The notes beneath the pieces were generated by a model, which was given only the letters and a program-made list of their open reading frames with translations, searched no databases and was not told where the DNA came from. DNA of 64,000 bases from CAIYRG01 sp964446945 (GTDB lineage: Bacteria; Pseudomonadota; Alphaproteobacteria; Micropepsales; Micropepsaceae). Below are positions 36,790-45,164 of this stretch, piece after piece. Numbering within the stretch: position 1 is the first letter of the stretch; every line of letters starts with the position of its first letter. The stretch covers positions 1 to 64,000 of the forward strand of contig CAYUQO010000013.1 in the NCBI GenBank assembly GCA_964446945.1, read 5' to 3'. A program made the position numbers and the translations under genes.

Positions 36790-36821
36790 CGCCACTTTAA
36801 CAGTGATCGAATAAAGTGGCG
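36790..36821. repeat. Ten-base inverted repeat
   Basis: CGCCACTTTA and TAAAGTGGCG are perfect inverted copies around a 12-base loop. The repeat starts 62 bases after the M28 peptidase stop, and its right arm holds the GTG start of the next small gene. It could be a terminator stem or an operator. Confidence 0.5.
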
Positions 36822-37007
36822 AAGTTCGAGAGTTCAGTGTGGGGAGAATTGGGGTTGCGTAGTCGTCTTCTGTCGCTGCCGGCAAACGCGGCAGTGGTTT
36901 TACGGGCAGACAAGCCGCTATATGTTCTTCTAATGGTGCTGGCAGGAATTGCCTTTGTCGTCGGCGTGAATATCTGGCTCGGCGACGCCGCCATGCCATA
37001 CGGCTGA
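36816..37007 (+). CDS. Small single-helix membrane protein (tentative)
   Basis: Up to 63 residues with one hydrophobic helix (YVLLMVLAGIAFVVGVNIWL) and a short tail. The GTG at 36816 lies in a palindrome and has no clear ribosome site; downstream TTG codons near 36849-36857 are alternatives. It precedes the oxidase-related genes on the same strand. Unknown function. Confidence 0.4.
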   Translation: MAKFESSVWGELGLRSRLLSLPANAAVVLRADKPLYVLLMVLAGIAFVVGVNIWLGDAAMPYG

Positions 37008-37079
37008 CGATCCTCCTTCCTTCCCGGACTCCCGTGCTGTGGCCGCCCTTTTTGCGGGCGGCACAAATTCTATTCGTGA

Positions 37080-38051
37080 GTGCCACCTGATCCGTGCGCT
37101 TGGCGTTGTCAGCGCACAGGCAAAGTCAGGCAGGCATTGGCGCAAATTTCCCATTTCCGGTTCCGGTCTGCGGCGATTGCCGCGTTTTTCTGCCTGATCG
37201 CAACGCCGGCTTTGGCCCATGGCGGCATTGCCGATGACGGGTACCCGGATTGGGAATGGGACTTCTGGGTTGTTACGCCGCTCGCGATTTCGGCGCTGCT
37301 CTACTCGCGTGGGGTTTGGCTGCTTTGGCGGCGCGCCGGAGCAGGCCGCGGAATCCGATACTGGCAGGTTCTGTGCTTTGCCGGCGGTTGGCTGACGCTG
37401 TTTGGCGCCCTGTGCTCGCCCCTGCACTGGTATGGCGAGCATCTGTTCACTGCCCATATGATCGAGCACGAACTCCTGATGGCGGTGGCGGCGCCGCTGC
37501 TCGCGGTTTCGCGGCCGATCGGGGCTTTCCTTCGCGCGATGCCTAAGAAGTGGCGCAATGCGCTCACCGGCGCCGCGCGCAGCCGCATTGTTCAGCGGTC
37601 CCGGAACGGAGTTCTTGATCCGACGATCGCCACGATCCTGCACGCGGTTGCGCTGTGGGTGTGGCACGCTCCGGCATTGTTCGATGCCACGGTGACAAAC
37701 GAGTTCCTTCACCGGTTCCAGCACATCAGTTTCCTTGGGACAGCGCTGATCTTCTGGTGGGCACTGTTCCGCCGGCCGCGCTCGCAACTTGGCAGTGGTG
37801 CAATCCACGTCTCGGCGACGATGGCTCACATGAGTCTGCTTGGCCTGCTGCTCGCCATGGCGCCGCGGGTTCTGTACCAGGTGCAGACGGCCGCGGCGCC
37901 TGAATTTGGTCTAACACCGCTTCAGGATCAGCAACTGGGCGGCATGATCATGTGGGTTCCGGCTGGAACCATCTATGCCGTGATCGCAATTGCCATGTTG
38001 GCATTCTGGTTGGCGCCCGCCGGTATGGGCCGAAGAATGTTGCTGGAATAA
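37080..38051 (+). CDS. ctaG: CtaG/caa3-type cytochrome oxidase assembly factor
   Basis: A 323-residue membrane protein with about seven to eight helices, including FTAHMIEHELLM, LWVWHAPALFD, HRFQHISFLG and HVSATMAHMSLLG. The His-rich helices match the caa3_CtaG family linked to copper-centre assembly in caa3-type oxidases. It precedes coxB by 230 bases on the same strand. The start is uncertain: GTG 37080 is the longest; the hydrophobic leader begins at about residue 30. Confidence 0.8.
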   Translation: MPPDPCAWRCQRTGKVRQALAQISHFRFRSAAIAAFFCLIATPALAHGGIADDGYPDWEWDFWVVTPLAISALLYSRGVWLLWRRAGAGRGIRYWQVLCFAGGWLTLFGALCSPLHWYGEHLFTAHMIEHELLMAVAAPLLAVSRPIGAFLRAMPKKWRNALTGAARSRIVQRSRNGVLDPTIATILHAVALWVWHAPALFDATVTNEFLHRFQHISFLGTALIFWWALFRRPRSQLGSGAIHVSATMAHMSLLGLLLAMAPRVLYQVQTAAAPEFGLTPLQDQQLGGMIMWVPAGTIYAVIAIAMLAFWLAPAGMGRRMLLE

Positions 38052-38281
38052 TCCGCATCAGCATGGGCCAGATTGTAATCTGGTCGTTCGGTTCCAGCGT
38101 TGCGCGTCGGGTCGGGGACGGAATTCCATCGAGCGTCATTCTTGAATCATCAAGCTGCTCCCGCACGGAAGCCCGCCAAGACGTTCCGACAAATCTGCCT
38201 AAAAAGGCGGCAGTTCCTTGAACAATTTCACACTTGGTACGTTACAGGACACTCGCGTGCCGGGCGCGAATGGAATGGATA

Positions 38282-39310
38282 ATGATTAGGCACCAGCTCG
38301 CGCGTGCCGCGGTTTTCTGCGGTCTTCTCCTCATTGCTTGCCCATCCTGGGCACAAGTTCCGATGACCTACATGATCGGTCATGGAACCAAAGCCTATCC
38401 CGTAGTGGCTCTGACCTGGGGCACACTGATCATTTCCATCATCGTGACGCTGATTGTCGCCGGCCTGCTCATCGCCGGGCTGGTGCGCCGGCGTCCACCA
38501 CTGATTCCAGATCGCGACGGGCGATTGCCGGTCCTTCTTCCGCTTGGCGGCCTGTCCTGGATCTGGATCGGAGTCGGCGCAACCTTTGTGGTCCTGCTTG
38601 GAACCGTGATCTGGAATTTCGAAGTGCTGGCGCAGGTCTATGCGCCGGCGCAGACACCGGGCCTGCGGCTCGAAATCACTGGCCATCAGTGGTGGTGGGA
38701 AGTCCGCTACACGAGCGACCGGCCGGATCTCAATTTCAGCACGGCCAATGAGATCCATATTCCGGTCGGAGTCCCCGTGCAGGTCGAGTTGCGCGGAGCC
38801 GATGTCATCCACTCTTTCTGGGTGCCGATGCTGACCGGCAAGACCGATACCATACCGGGGCAGAGCAACGTCACCTGGTTCGAGGCGAGCAAGCCGGGAG
38901 TATTTCGCGGTCAGTGCACTGAATATTGCGGGGCGGAACACGCCAAAATGGCGCTGTTAGTGGTCGCGGAATCACAACAGGATTTCGACCAGTGGCGCCA
39001 GGACCAGGTTGCGCCGGCGGCGGCTCCGGCCAATGGCGATATCGCCTCCGGCCAGGCTGCGTTCACCGTTCGCTGCGGTGAATGTCACACGGTTCGCGGA
39101 ACGGATGCGGGTGGCATCGCCGGCCCTGATCTCAGCCATTTGATGACGCACCGGACAATTGCCGCGGGGCTGCTCGACAACACGCCGGGCAATCTCTCCG
39201 GCTGGATCGCCAATCCGCAACAGCTTAAGCCCGGTGCGCTGATGCCAAATCTCGAGCTGACCGGGCAGGAGCTTACACAGATCCGCCATTTCCTCGAATC
39301 GCTCACATAG
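38282..39310 (+). CDS. coxB: Cytochrome c oxidase subunit II fused to cytochrome c
   Basis: A 342-residue caa3-type subunit II. After a signal (ending PSWAQ) come two membrane helices, the Cu_A domain and a C-terminal c-type cytochrome. GHQWWWEVRY marks the electron-entry Trp. Cu_A ligands are the His of VIHSFW and CTEYCGAEHAKM. The haem site is CGECH, with a downstream LMPNLE Met. It takes electrons from periplasmic cytochrome c or its own haem and passes them to CoxA. The coxA start is 10 bases downstream. Confidence 0.93.
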   Translation: MIRHQLARAAVFCGLLLIACPSWAQVPMTYMIGHGTKAYPVVALTWGTLIISIIVTLIVAGLLIAGLVRRRPPLIPDRDGRLPVLLPLGGLSWIWIGVGATFVVLLGTVIWNFEVLAQVYAPAQTPGLRLEITGHQWWWEVRYTSDRPDLNFSTANEIHIPVGVPVQVELRGADVIHSFWVPMLTGKTDTIPGQSNVTWFEASKPGVFRGQCTEYCGAEHAKMALLVVAESQQDFDQWRQDQVAPAAAPANGDIASGQAAFTVRCGECHTVRGTDAGGIAGPDLSHLMTHRTIAAGLLDNTPGNLSGWIANPQQLKPGALMPNLELTGQELTQIRHFLESLT

Positions 39311-39320
39311 GAAGCACGAT

Positions 39321-41264
39321 TTGACCACGACCGAATATCTCCGGGCGCCCGATATTGAGGATACGGCCTATGATTCACCACTGGCGCACCGTCTGAAAAA
39401 ACTTTGGGAGACCAGTCCCGGGCTGCACGGCTTTCTGACCACTGTCGATCATAAGGAGCTCGGACTCCGGTACATCATCACGTCATTCGCTTTTCTGATT
39501 TTGGGCGGCATCGAGGCACTGATCTTCCGGCTGCAGCTTGCGGTGCCGAACGCCAATCTGCTGACGCCCACGGAATACAACCAGCTGTTCTCGACCCACG
39601 GCGTGACGATGATTTTCCTCTACGCCTCGCCGGTGCTGTCGGGATTCAGCGTCTATCTCTGGCCGCTATTGCTCGGCGCGCGTGACATGGCGCTGCCGCG
39701 GCTGAATGCGTTCACCTATTGGGTGTTCCTGCTGTCCGGCATCTTCATCTATGTCGGCGTCTTTATGGGTTATGGCCCGAATGACGGCTGGTTCAACTAC
39801 GTTCCCCTGTCCAGCCGCGTCTTCAACCCGGCTCCGAACCAGGACTTCTATGCACTCGGAATGATCTTCCTCGGCATTTCGACGACGGGCGGGGCAGTCA
39901 ATTTCATTGTGACGATGCTGCGCATGCGCGCGCCGGGCATGTCGATCAACCGGATGCCGATGCTGATCTGGGGCACGCTGACCGCCAATGTGGCAAACCT
40001 CATCGTCGTGCCGGCCGTCAGTCTGGATTTTTTCCTGCTCTGGCTCGACCGCCATGCAGGAACGCATTTCTTCGATCCAGGGGCAGGCGGTCAGCCGCTA
40101 TTGTGGCAGCATCTGTTCTGGATTTTCGGACATCCCTGGGTTTACGCGATCGTATTGCCGGCGATGAGCATGGTCTCGGACGGGCTTGCGATCTTCTGCC
40201 GGCGTCCGCTCGTCGGATTCACCGCGGTCGCACTTGCCACTGTCGGAACCATGGTGGTCGGGTTCGGCGTGTGGACGCACCATATGTTTGCCACCGGCTT
40301 GCCGGTGATGTCCCTGTCGTTCTTCAGCGCCGCCAGCATCATCATTGTTCTTCCCAGCGCAGTCTCGATCTTTGCCTGGCTCGCAACGGTCTACACGGGG
40401 AGGCCGATGTTTGTGACGCCGTTCCTGTTCTTTGCCGGTTTCCTGATTTTGTTTGTGATCGGCGGTGTATCGGGATTCATGACCGGGTTCGTGCCATCCG
40501 ACTGGCAGCTCACCGACACTTACTTTGTCGTGGCGCACATCCATTACGTGCTGATCGGGATCAATGTCTTTCCGGTGATCGGCGCGCTTTACACCTGGTT
40601 CCCGAAGTTCACCGGCCGGATGCTGGATGAGCGGCTTGGGCGCTGGAATTTCTGGCTGATGTTCATCGGGTTCAATCTCGGATTCTTTCCGATGCATATC
40701 AGTGGCCTGCTCGGCATGCCACGGCGCATTTACACCTATTCCGACGGGCTTGGCTGGGACTCGGTCAATATGATCACCACCGTCGGTTCGTACATCTTTG
40801 CTGTCGGATTCCTGCTGCTTCTCATCAATGTCGCTGTGAGTTTGCGCAGGGGACCGATTGCAGGGCCAAATCCATGGGACGCGGGCACACTCGAATGGGC
40901 CACCACCTCGCCACCGCCGCCCTACAACTTCGTCGTTATTCCGACCGTGGCCAGCCGCAATCCGCTGTGGGAGGACCGCATTCCTGCTTCGGTCGAACGC
41001 TCCTCCTTCCGCGGTTACGTGCTCGACCAGGGCAAGGAGACGATCGGTACCGATGGAATCGACGGCCAACCGGTCGTGATCATCAAGATGGCGGAAGATA
41101 CGGCGTGGCCGCTGGTGACATCACTCGTAATCACGGTTTTCTTCGCCGCATTGCTTATTGAGTACTGGTGGCTCGTCGGACTCAGCATTGTTGGCGTCAT
41201 TGTGTCTTTGTACGGATGGCTCGCGCCGCGCCCGAATTTGGCGCAAATGGCGGAGCCGGTATGA
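39321..41264 (+). CDS. coxA: Haem-copper oxidase subunit I, HPW variant
   Basis: A 647-residue catalytic subunit with 12 core helices and two extra C-terminal ones. Haem and copper ligands are present: STHGVTM, GHPWVY, HHMFATG and HIHYVL. The usual HPE of A1-type enzymes reads HPW, and the YSHP of A2-type reads FGHP, so the D-channel terminus is altered. The D-channel entrance (ARDMALPRLNA) keeps its Asp and Asn. Start is TTG at 39321 with AGGAAG. Its stop overlaps coxC (ATGA). Confidence 0.93.
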   Translation: MTTTEYLRAPDIEDTAYDSPLAHRLKKLWETSPGLHGFLTTVDHKELGLRYIITSFAFLILGGIEALIFRLQLAVPNANLLTPTEYNQLFSTHGVTMIFLYASPVLSGFSVYLWPLLLGARDMALPRLNAFTYWVFLLSGIFIYVGVFMGYGPNDGWFNYVPLSSRVFNPAPNQDFYALGMIFLGISTTGGAVNFIVTMLRMRAPGMSINRMPMLIWGTLTANVANLIVVPAVSLDFFLLWLDRHAGTHFFDPGAGGQPLLWQHLFWIFGHPWVYAIVLPAMSMVSDGLAIFCRRPLVGFTAVALATVGTMVVGFGVWTHHMFATGLPVMSLSFFSAASIIIVLPSAVSIFAWLATVYTGRPMFVTPFLFFAGFLILFVIGGVSGFMTGFVPSDWQLTDTYFVVAHIHYVLIGINVFPVIGALYTWFPKFTGRMLDERLGRWNFWLMFIGFNLGFFPMHISGLLGMPRRIYTYSDGLGWDSVNMITTVGSYIFAVGFLLLLINVAVSLRRGPIAGPNPWDAGTLEWATTSPPPPYNFVVIPTVASRNPLWEDRIPASVERSSFRGYVLDQGKETIGTDGIDGQPVVIIKMAEDTAWPLVTSLVITVFFAALLIEYWWLVGLSIVGVIVSLYGWLAPRPNLAQMAEPV

Positions 41265-41875
41265 TGCAACGCGCCGTTCCCCAACCCGCACTTCCCGTCG
41301 GCAGTATCGGATCGAATCCGCCGGGCTATGCCGGAATGATCTGCCTCATTCTGACTGAGGCGTCGGTCTTCGTATATTTGCAACTGAGCTATTACTATTT
41401 TGCGGTCGAACCGCATGCCGGAGGCACGTTCCCGGCTGGTGGTCCTCCGAACATGCAGCTCTCGCTGCCCAACACGATCATCCTGCTTCTGAGCAGCGTG
41501 GCTGTTTGGTGGGGCGAAAAGGGGATTCGTCAAGGTTCGGTGCGCCAGCTGAATTGGGGTCTGGGAGTCGGAATTCTCCTCGGCATCATCTTCATCATGG
41601 TCCAGGCGAAGGAGTGGTCAAACAAGACCTTCACCATCGCGAGCAACCTCTACGGATCGGTTTACTTCACCATCGTCGGATTTCATCTCGCGCATGTGGC
41701 GGCCGGCGTGCTGATGCTGATTGCGCTCTTTATCTGGTCTTCGCGGGGCTATTTCGATGGCGTCCGGAACGCATATGTCAGCATCGGCGCATTGTACTGG
41801 CACTTTGTCGATGCGATTTGGCTGACGCTGTTCTTCACTTTCTATCTCTCGCCGCGGCTGGGAGTAGGTCAGTGA
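41261..41875 (+). CDS. coxC: Cytochrome c oxidase subunit III
   Basis: A 204-residue membrane protein with five helices. LTEASVFVYLQLSYYY, QAKEWSN, VGFHLAHVAAGVLMLI and YWHFVDAIWLTLF are signature subunit III segments, including the conserved HxxHV and WHFVD. The five-helix form is common in caa3-type enzymes. It starts with ATGATG overlapping the coxA stop, and its stop overlaps the next gene (GTGA). Confidence 0.9.
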   Translation: MMQRAVPQPALPVGSIGSNPPGYAGMICLILTEASVFVYLQLSYYYFAVEPHAGGTFPAGGPPNMQLSLPNTIILLLSSVAVWWGEKGIRQGSVRQLNWGLGVGILLGIIFIMVQAKEWSNKTFTIASNLYGSVYFTIVGFHLAHVAAGVLMLIALFIWSSRGYFDGVRNAYVSIGALYWHFVDAIWLTLFFTFYLSPRLGVGQ

Positions 41876-42318
41876 ACCCGCGCGAACGAGTCCGGGACCC
41901 GGCGCCTTACCGCCAGCGCGCCAGCCTTTTCTGGCTCTGGTTCGGTGTGATCGCGGCGCCTACGTGGTGGTTCGTCCAGGAATGGCTCAACTACGCCTTC
42001 TCCAGTTACACCTGCTATCCGGGCGATACGCCGCTGACCGCCGTTCCCGCCGGATGGAATTGGTACCGGTTCGGAATGTATGGAATTCATGCCAGCGCAT
42101 TCGTGGTGGCGATTGCCGCGGGATATGTCTCGTGGCGCGCCTGGACGGCGACGCGTGACGAGAAACCGGGCGGCTTCTACCAGACCATGGAATTGGGCGA
42201 GGGACGCACGCGCTTTTTTGCCGTCTGGGGGATGATGTACAGCGTCGCATTCCTGGGCGCGATTCTGTTTGAAACGCTCGCCAGTATTATTGTCCCGCTA
42301 TGCGGACGCGCGACATGA
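41872..42318 (+). CDS. Three-helix membrane protein in the oxidase operon
   Basis: A 148-residue membrane protein starting at GTG 41872. Three hydrophobic helices are seen: FWLWFGVIAAPTWWFVQEW, HASAFVVAIAAGYVSW and MYSVAFLGAILFETLASI. Position between coxC and a cytochrome c, with 4-base overlaps both sides, suggests an accessory oxidase subunit. I cannot assign a family. Confidence 0.75.
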   Translation: MNPRERVRDPAPYRQRASLFWLWFGVIAAPTWWFVQEWLNYAFSSYTCYPGDTPLTAVPAGWNWYRFGMYGIHASAFVVAIAAGYVSWRAWTATRDEKPGGFYQTMELGEGRTRFFAVWGMMYSVAFLGAILFETLASIIVPLCGRAT

Positions 42319-42722
42319 CCCCGGCAGGACAGGGGGCATGGCGGACAAAGAGAAGTTTTCTTCCACTCATTGGGGCCGTGCTTCTGTGCGCCTGCAGTGA
42401 CTCAGACCTCCCCGGCACCCGGATTGCCCAAACCGTCCCCGGTGGTCATCCGGAGAACGGAATCAGCCTGATTCACGCATATGGCTGCGGCACCTGCCAC
42501 ACGATTCCCGGCATACAGGGCGCAACCGGTCTTGTCGGGCCGCCGCTGTATTTCTTCAGCCGACGGACGATCATCGCCGGCATGCTTCCGAATACGCCGG
42601 ACAATCTGATTGCGTGGCTGGAAAATCCGCAAGCCGTCGTTCCCAACAACGCCATGCCTTACATGGGAATGGGTGAGCAGGATGCGACCGATATCGCTGC
42701 CTATCTCTACACGATCCGGTAG
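42315..42722 (+). CDS. Cytochrome c lipoprotein of the oxidase operon
   Basis: A 135-residue c-type cytochrome. The leader has an LLCAC lipobox-like site (Cys about 27), so it is likely membrane-anchored. The haem motif is CGTCH (about 58-62) with the axial Met in NAMPYMGMG. Its body, RTIIAGMLPNTPDNLIAWLENP, matches the haem domain of CoxB (RTIAAGLLDNTPGNLSGW), so both arose from one domain. The ATG at 42315 overlaps the previous stop (ATGA); ATG 42300 is an alternative. Confidence 0.88.
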   Translation: MTPAGQGAWRTKRSFLPLIGAVLLCACSDSDLPGTRIAQTVPGGHPENGISLIHAYGCGTCHTIPGIQGATGLVGPPLYFFSRRTIIAGMLPNTPDNLIAWLENPQAVVPNNAMPYMGMGEQDATDIAAYLYTIR

Positions 42723-42725
42723 CAT

Positions 42726-43112
42726 ATGCGCAGCACGACCGAGATTCAGCCCGAGTTCAGTGATGCTTCATCGCCAGGCGCGATGGACGCGAATGCGCTG
42801 ATCACGCGAAAGGATCTTCGTGCCATTGCGGCGCTTGCATGGCGATTCCGCCAATCATGGACGCTCACGCATACCGCCATGGTGATCAGCGTTTCCGGCT
42901 GGTCGCTGCTTTGGGGTCAGGCACTGTATGGCCCGCCCGTGATTTCGCAGATGCTCCCCGCCGCCGGATTTTTCTTCGGTCTGGCACTCGCCGGCTTCGA
43001 TCAGAGACGAAAGCGGGATTCACGCCCCGCCGCGCGTTGCGCGGCAACTTTTGGATTGCCGCGGCGCGGAGCGCCGCGTGCGGGCCTGCCATTCTCCTTA
43101 AAGGGTCTTCCC
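42726..43112 (+). other. Open frame upstream of and in frame with xoxF; lacks a stop
   Basis: From ATG 42726 a frame encodes a plausible small membrane protein (residues 30-95: KDLRAIAALAWRF, HTAMVISVSGWSLLWGQ, AAGFFFGLALAG). After about residue 95 the sequence turns arginine-rich and unlike a protein (RPAARCAATFGLPRRGAPRA) and then enters xoxF without a stop. That degenerate part coincides with two GC-rich hairpins (43029-43078). So either the stop has been lost, giving an 812-residue fusion, or the openness is chance in GC-rich intergenic DNA. Confidence 0.5.
43029..43078. promoter_or_regulatory. Tandem GC-rich hairpins before xoxF
   Basis: Stem one is GCCGCGC-GTT-GCGCGGC (43029-43045). 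Stem two is CGCGGCGC-GGA-GCGCCGCG (43060-43078). Both are perfect. They sit 35 bases before the xoxF ATG (43113), between oxidase and dehydrogenase genes, so they could attenuate or process the long transcript. Confidence 0.55.
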
Positions 43113-45164
43113 ATGCTGAATTCGAGATCGATCGCGATATCCGGAGTGCTGCTGGTATCGCTTCTGCTGACGGCAGCAGCACCTCCCCCGAAGCCGGCGG
43201 TGCGTCAGAATTCAGCAACCAATCCGGTCCCAAACACGAGTGTTATCGCCCCCACGCCCAACACTGCACCTGGCTCATCGGCACAGGCTGGGGTGCCGCG
43301 AAACAATCCGCCGCCCAATTCCGCGCCGGGCCAACCAGCCACAGTGGCGGCGAACCTGAACGCCAACGCGCCGGAAGATGGTCAGTGGCTGATGCCGGCG
43401 AAGAATTACCAGAGCACCCGGTACAGCGGGCTCAATCAGATCAATACGGCGAATGCAAACCAGCTGAAGGTGGCCTGGACATTCAGTATTGGCAGCGACC
43501 ACGGGCAGGAGGCAGCCCCGATTGTTGTCAATGGCACCATGTACATTGTGGGTCCGTTTCCAAACACGGTTTACGCGCTGGATGCCACAAGCGGCGAGCT
43601 GAAATGGAAATATCAACCCAACACGGATCCCTCATCCCAGGGTGTGGCGTGTTGTGACGTCGTGAATCGCGGCATGGTTTACGACAACGGCAAAGTTTTC
43701 TTCAACACGCTCGACAATCACACAGTCGCTTTGGATGCGCGGACCGGAAACGAGATCTGGGTCACAAAGCTTGGCGACATCAGCCGCGGTCAGACCATCA
43801 CGATGGCGCCGCTGGCGGTCAAAGGAAAAATCCTGGTCGGCAATTCCGGCGGCGAAATGGGGGTACGCGGCTGGCTGACGGCACTGGATGAGAACACCGG
43901 AAAGATCGCCTGGCGCGGCTACAGCACGGGACCGGACCGGGACGTGCTCATCGGCAGCGATTTTCGAGCTTATTATCCAAAAGAGCGCGGCAGCGATCTC
44001 GGAGTGACGAGCTGGCCGGCTGGGAAATGGCAGATCGGCGGTGGGCCGGTCTGGGGATGGATCTCCTACGATCCGGCGCTGAACCTGATCTATTACGGCA
44101 CCGGCAATCCCGGTCCTTGGAATTCCAACCAACGTCCCGGCGACAATCTGTGGACGTCGACGATTTTTGCCCGCGATGTGGACACCGGCGCGGTCAAATG
44201 GGCGCATCAACTCAACCCGCATGATCTCTGGGATCACGATGAGATCAACGAACAGATTCTGCTGAATTTGCCGATCCGCGGACAAATGCGACCCGTGCTC
44301 GTCCACATGGGGCGTGACGGATACATGTGGGTGATGGACCGCAGAACCGGCGAGGTGCTCAGCGCGGATCCGTACGAAACAATTACCGCCTATACCGGAA
44401 TCGATATGCGCACCGGGCAGCCGATTCCCAATACGGCGCTGACGCCGATCGCCGGCAAAAATATCACCAATGTCTGTCCCGCATCGCCGGGGGGAAAGGA
44501 CTGGCAGCCATCGGCATACTCGCCGCGGACCGGTCTCATCTATGTTCCGCATCAGCATATCTGCATGGACTACAAGACGGCGGAGGTCGGCTACATCGCC
44601 GGCACCCCCTATGTTGGCGCAGTCGTCGACATGTATGCCGGCCCGGGCGGCTATCGCGGCGAATACATGGCCTGGGATCCGGTCAACCGGCGGAAAGCCT
44701 GGACGATTACGGAAAAATTCCCGGTCTGGAGCGGTACTCTCGTCACAGCAGGAGATGTCGCCTTCTACGGAACGCTCGATCGCTGGTTCAAAGCCATCGA
44801 TGCCCGGAATGGCAGAGTGCTTTGGCAATTCCGCGCCGGATCGGGTTTCGTCGGTCAGCCGGTGACGTATCGCGGAAGTGACGGCAATCAGTATGTGGCC
44901 ATCCTTTCGGGAGTCGGCGGGTGGCCGGGCGCGATCGCAAATTCCGAAATCGATCCGCGTTCGCGCAACGGCGCGCTTGGTTTCGACGGCGCTACGCAGG
45001 ACCTGCCAAGCGTCACAGCCGGTGGCGGCGAATTGCTGGTCTTCTCGCTTGCTGGCCCGCCGGTTGCGCCGCCACCCGCAATCACGCCGGCTCCGCGCGC
45101 TTCCGCTCCGGCGCCAACACGGGCTGCCTCCGCCTCACCTGTCCGTACACGGACGTCGCCATGA
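43113..45164 (+). CDS. xoxF: PQQ-dependent alcohol dehydrogenase, lanthanide (XoxF) type
   Basis: A 683-residue periplasmic quinoprotein. A signal (ending LTAAAPPP) is followed by a Pro/Asn-rich linker (to about 75), then the eight-bladed propeller. Features: adjacent Cys (VACCDVV), GGEMGVRG with the metal-ligand Glu, GTGNPGPWN with the Asn, and PHDLWDHDEINE, a DxD that in this family marks lanthanide enzymes (calcium MxaF has DxA). It oxidises methanol or another alcohol and gives electrons to cytochrome c. The tail is Pro/Ala-rich. AAAGGG precedes the ATG; the stop overlaps xoxJ (ATGA). Confidence 0.9.
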   Translation: MLNSRSIAISGVLLVSLLLTAAAPPPKPAVRQNSATNPVPNTSVIAPTPNTAPGSSAQAGVPRNNPPPNSAPGQPATVAANLNANAPEDGQWLMPAKNYQSTRYSGLNQINTANANQLKVAWTFSIGSDHGQEAAPIVVNGTMYIVGPFPNTVYALDATSGELKWKYQPNTDPSSQGVACCDVVNRGMVYDNGKVFFNTLDNHTVALDARTGNEIWVTKLGDISRGQTITMAPLAVKGKILVGNSGGEMGVRGWLTALDENTGKIAWRGYSTGPDRDVLIGSDFRAYYPKERGSDLGVTSWPAGKWQIGGGPVWGWISYDPALNLIYYGTGNPGPWNSNQRPGDNLWTSTIFARDVDTGAVKWAHQLNPHDLWDHDEINEQILLNLPIRGQMRPVLVHMGRDGYMWVMDRRTGEVLSADPYETITAYTGIDMRTGQPIPNTALTPIAGKNITNVCPASPGGKDWQPSAYSPRTGLIYVPHQHICMDYKTAEVGYIAGTPYVGAVVDMYAGPGGYRGEYMAWDPVNRRKAWTITEKFPVWSGTLVTAGDVAFYGTLDRWFKAIDARNGRVLWQFRAGSGFVGQPVTYRGSDGNQYVAILSGVGGWPGAIANSEIDPRSRNGALGFDGATQDLPSVTAGGGELLVFSLAGPPVAPPPAITPAPRASAPAPTRAASASPVRTRTSP

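Noticed and set aside
40098..41069. A 323-codon antisense frame inside coxA
   Set aside because: His/Asp/Arg-rich shadow of membrane-helix codons; the + strand carries all oxidase ligands.
43632..44828. A 398-codon antisense frame inside xoxF
   Set aside because: Shadow of GC-rich coding sequence; no ribosome site and no recognisable domain, while the + strand is clearly a quinoprotein.
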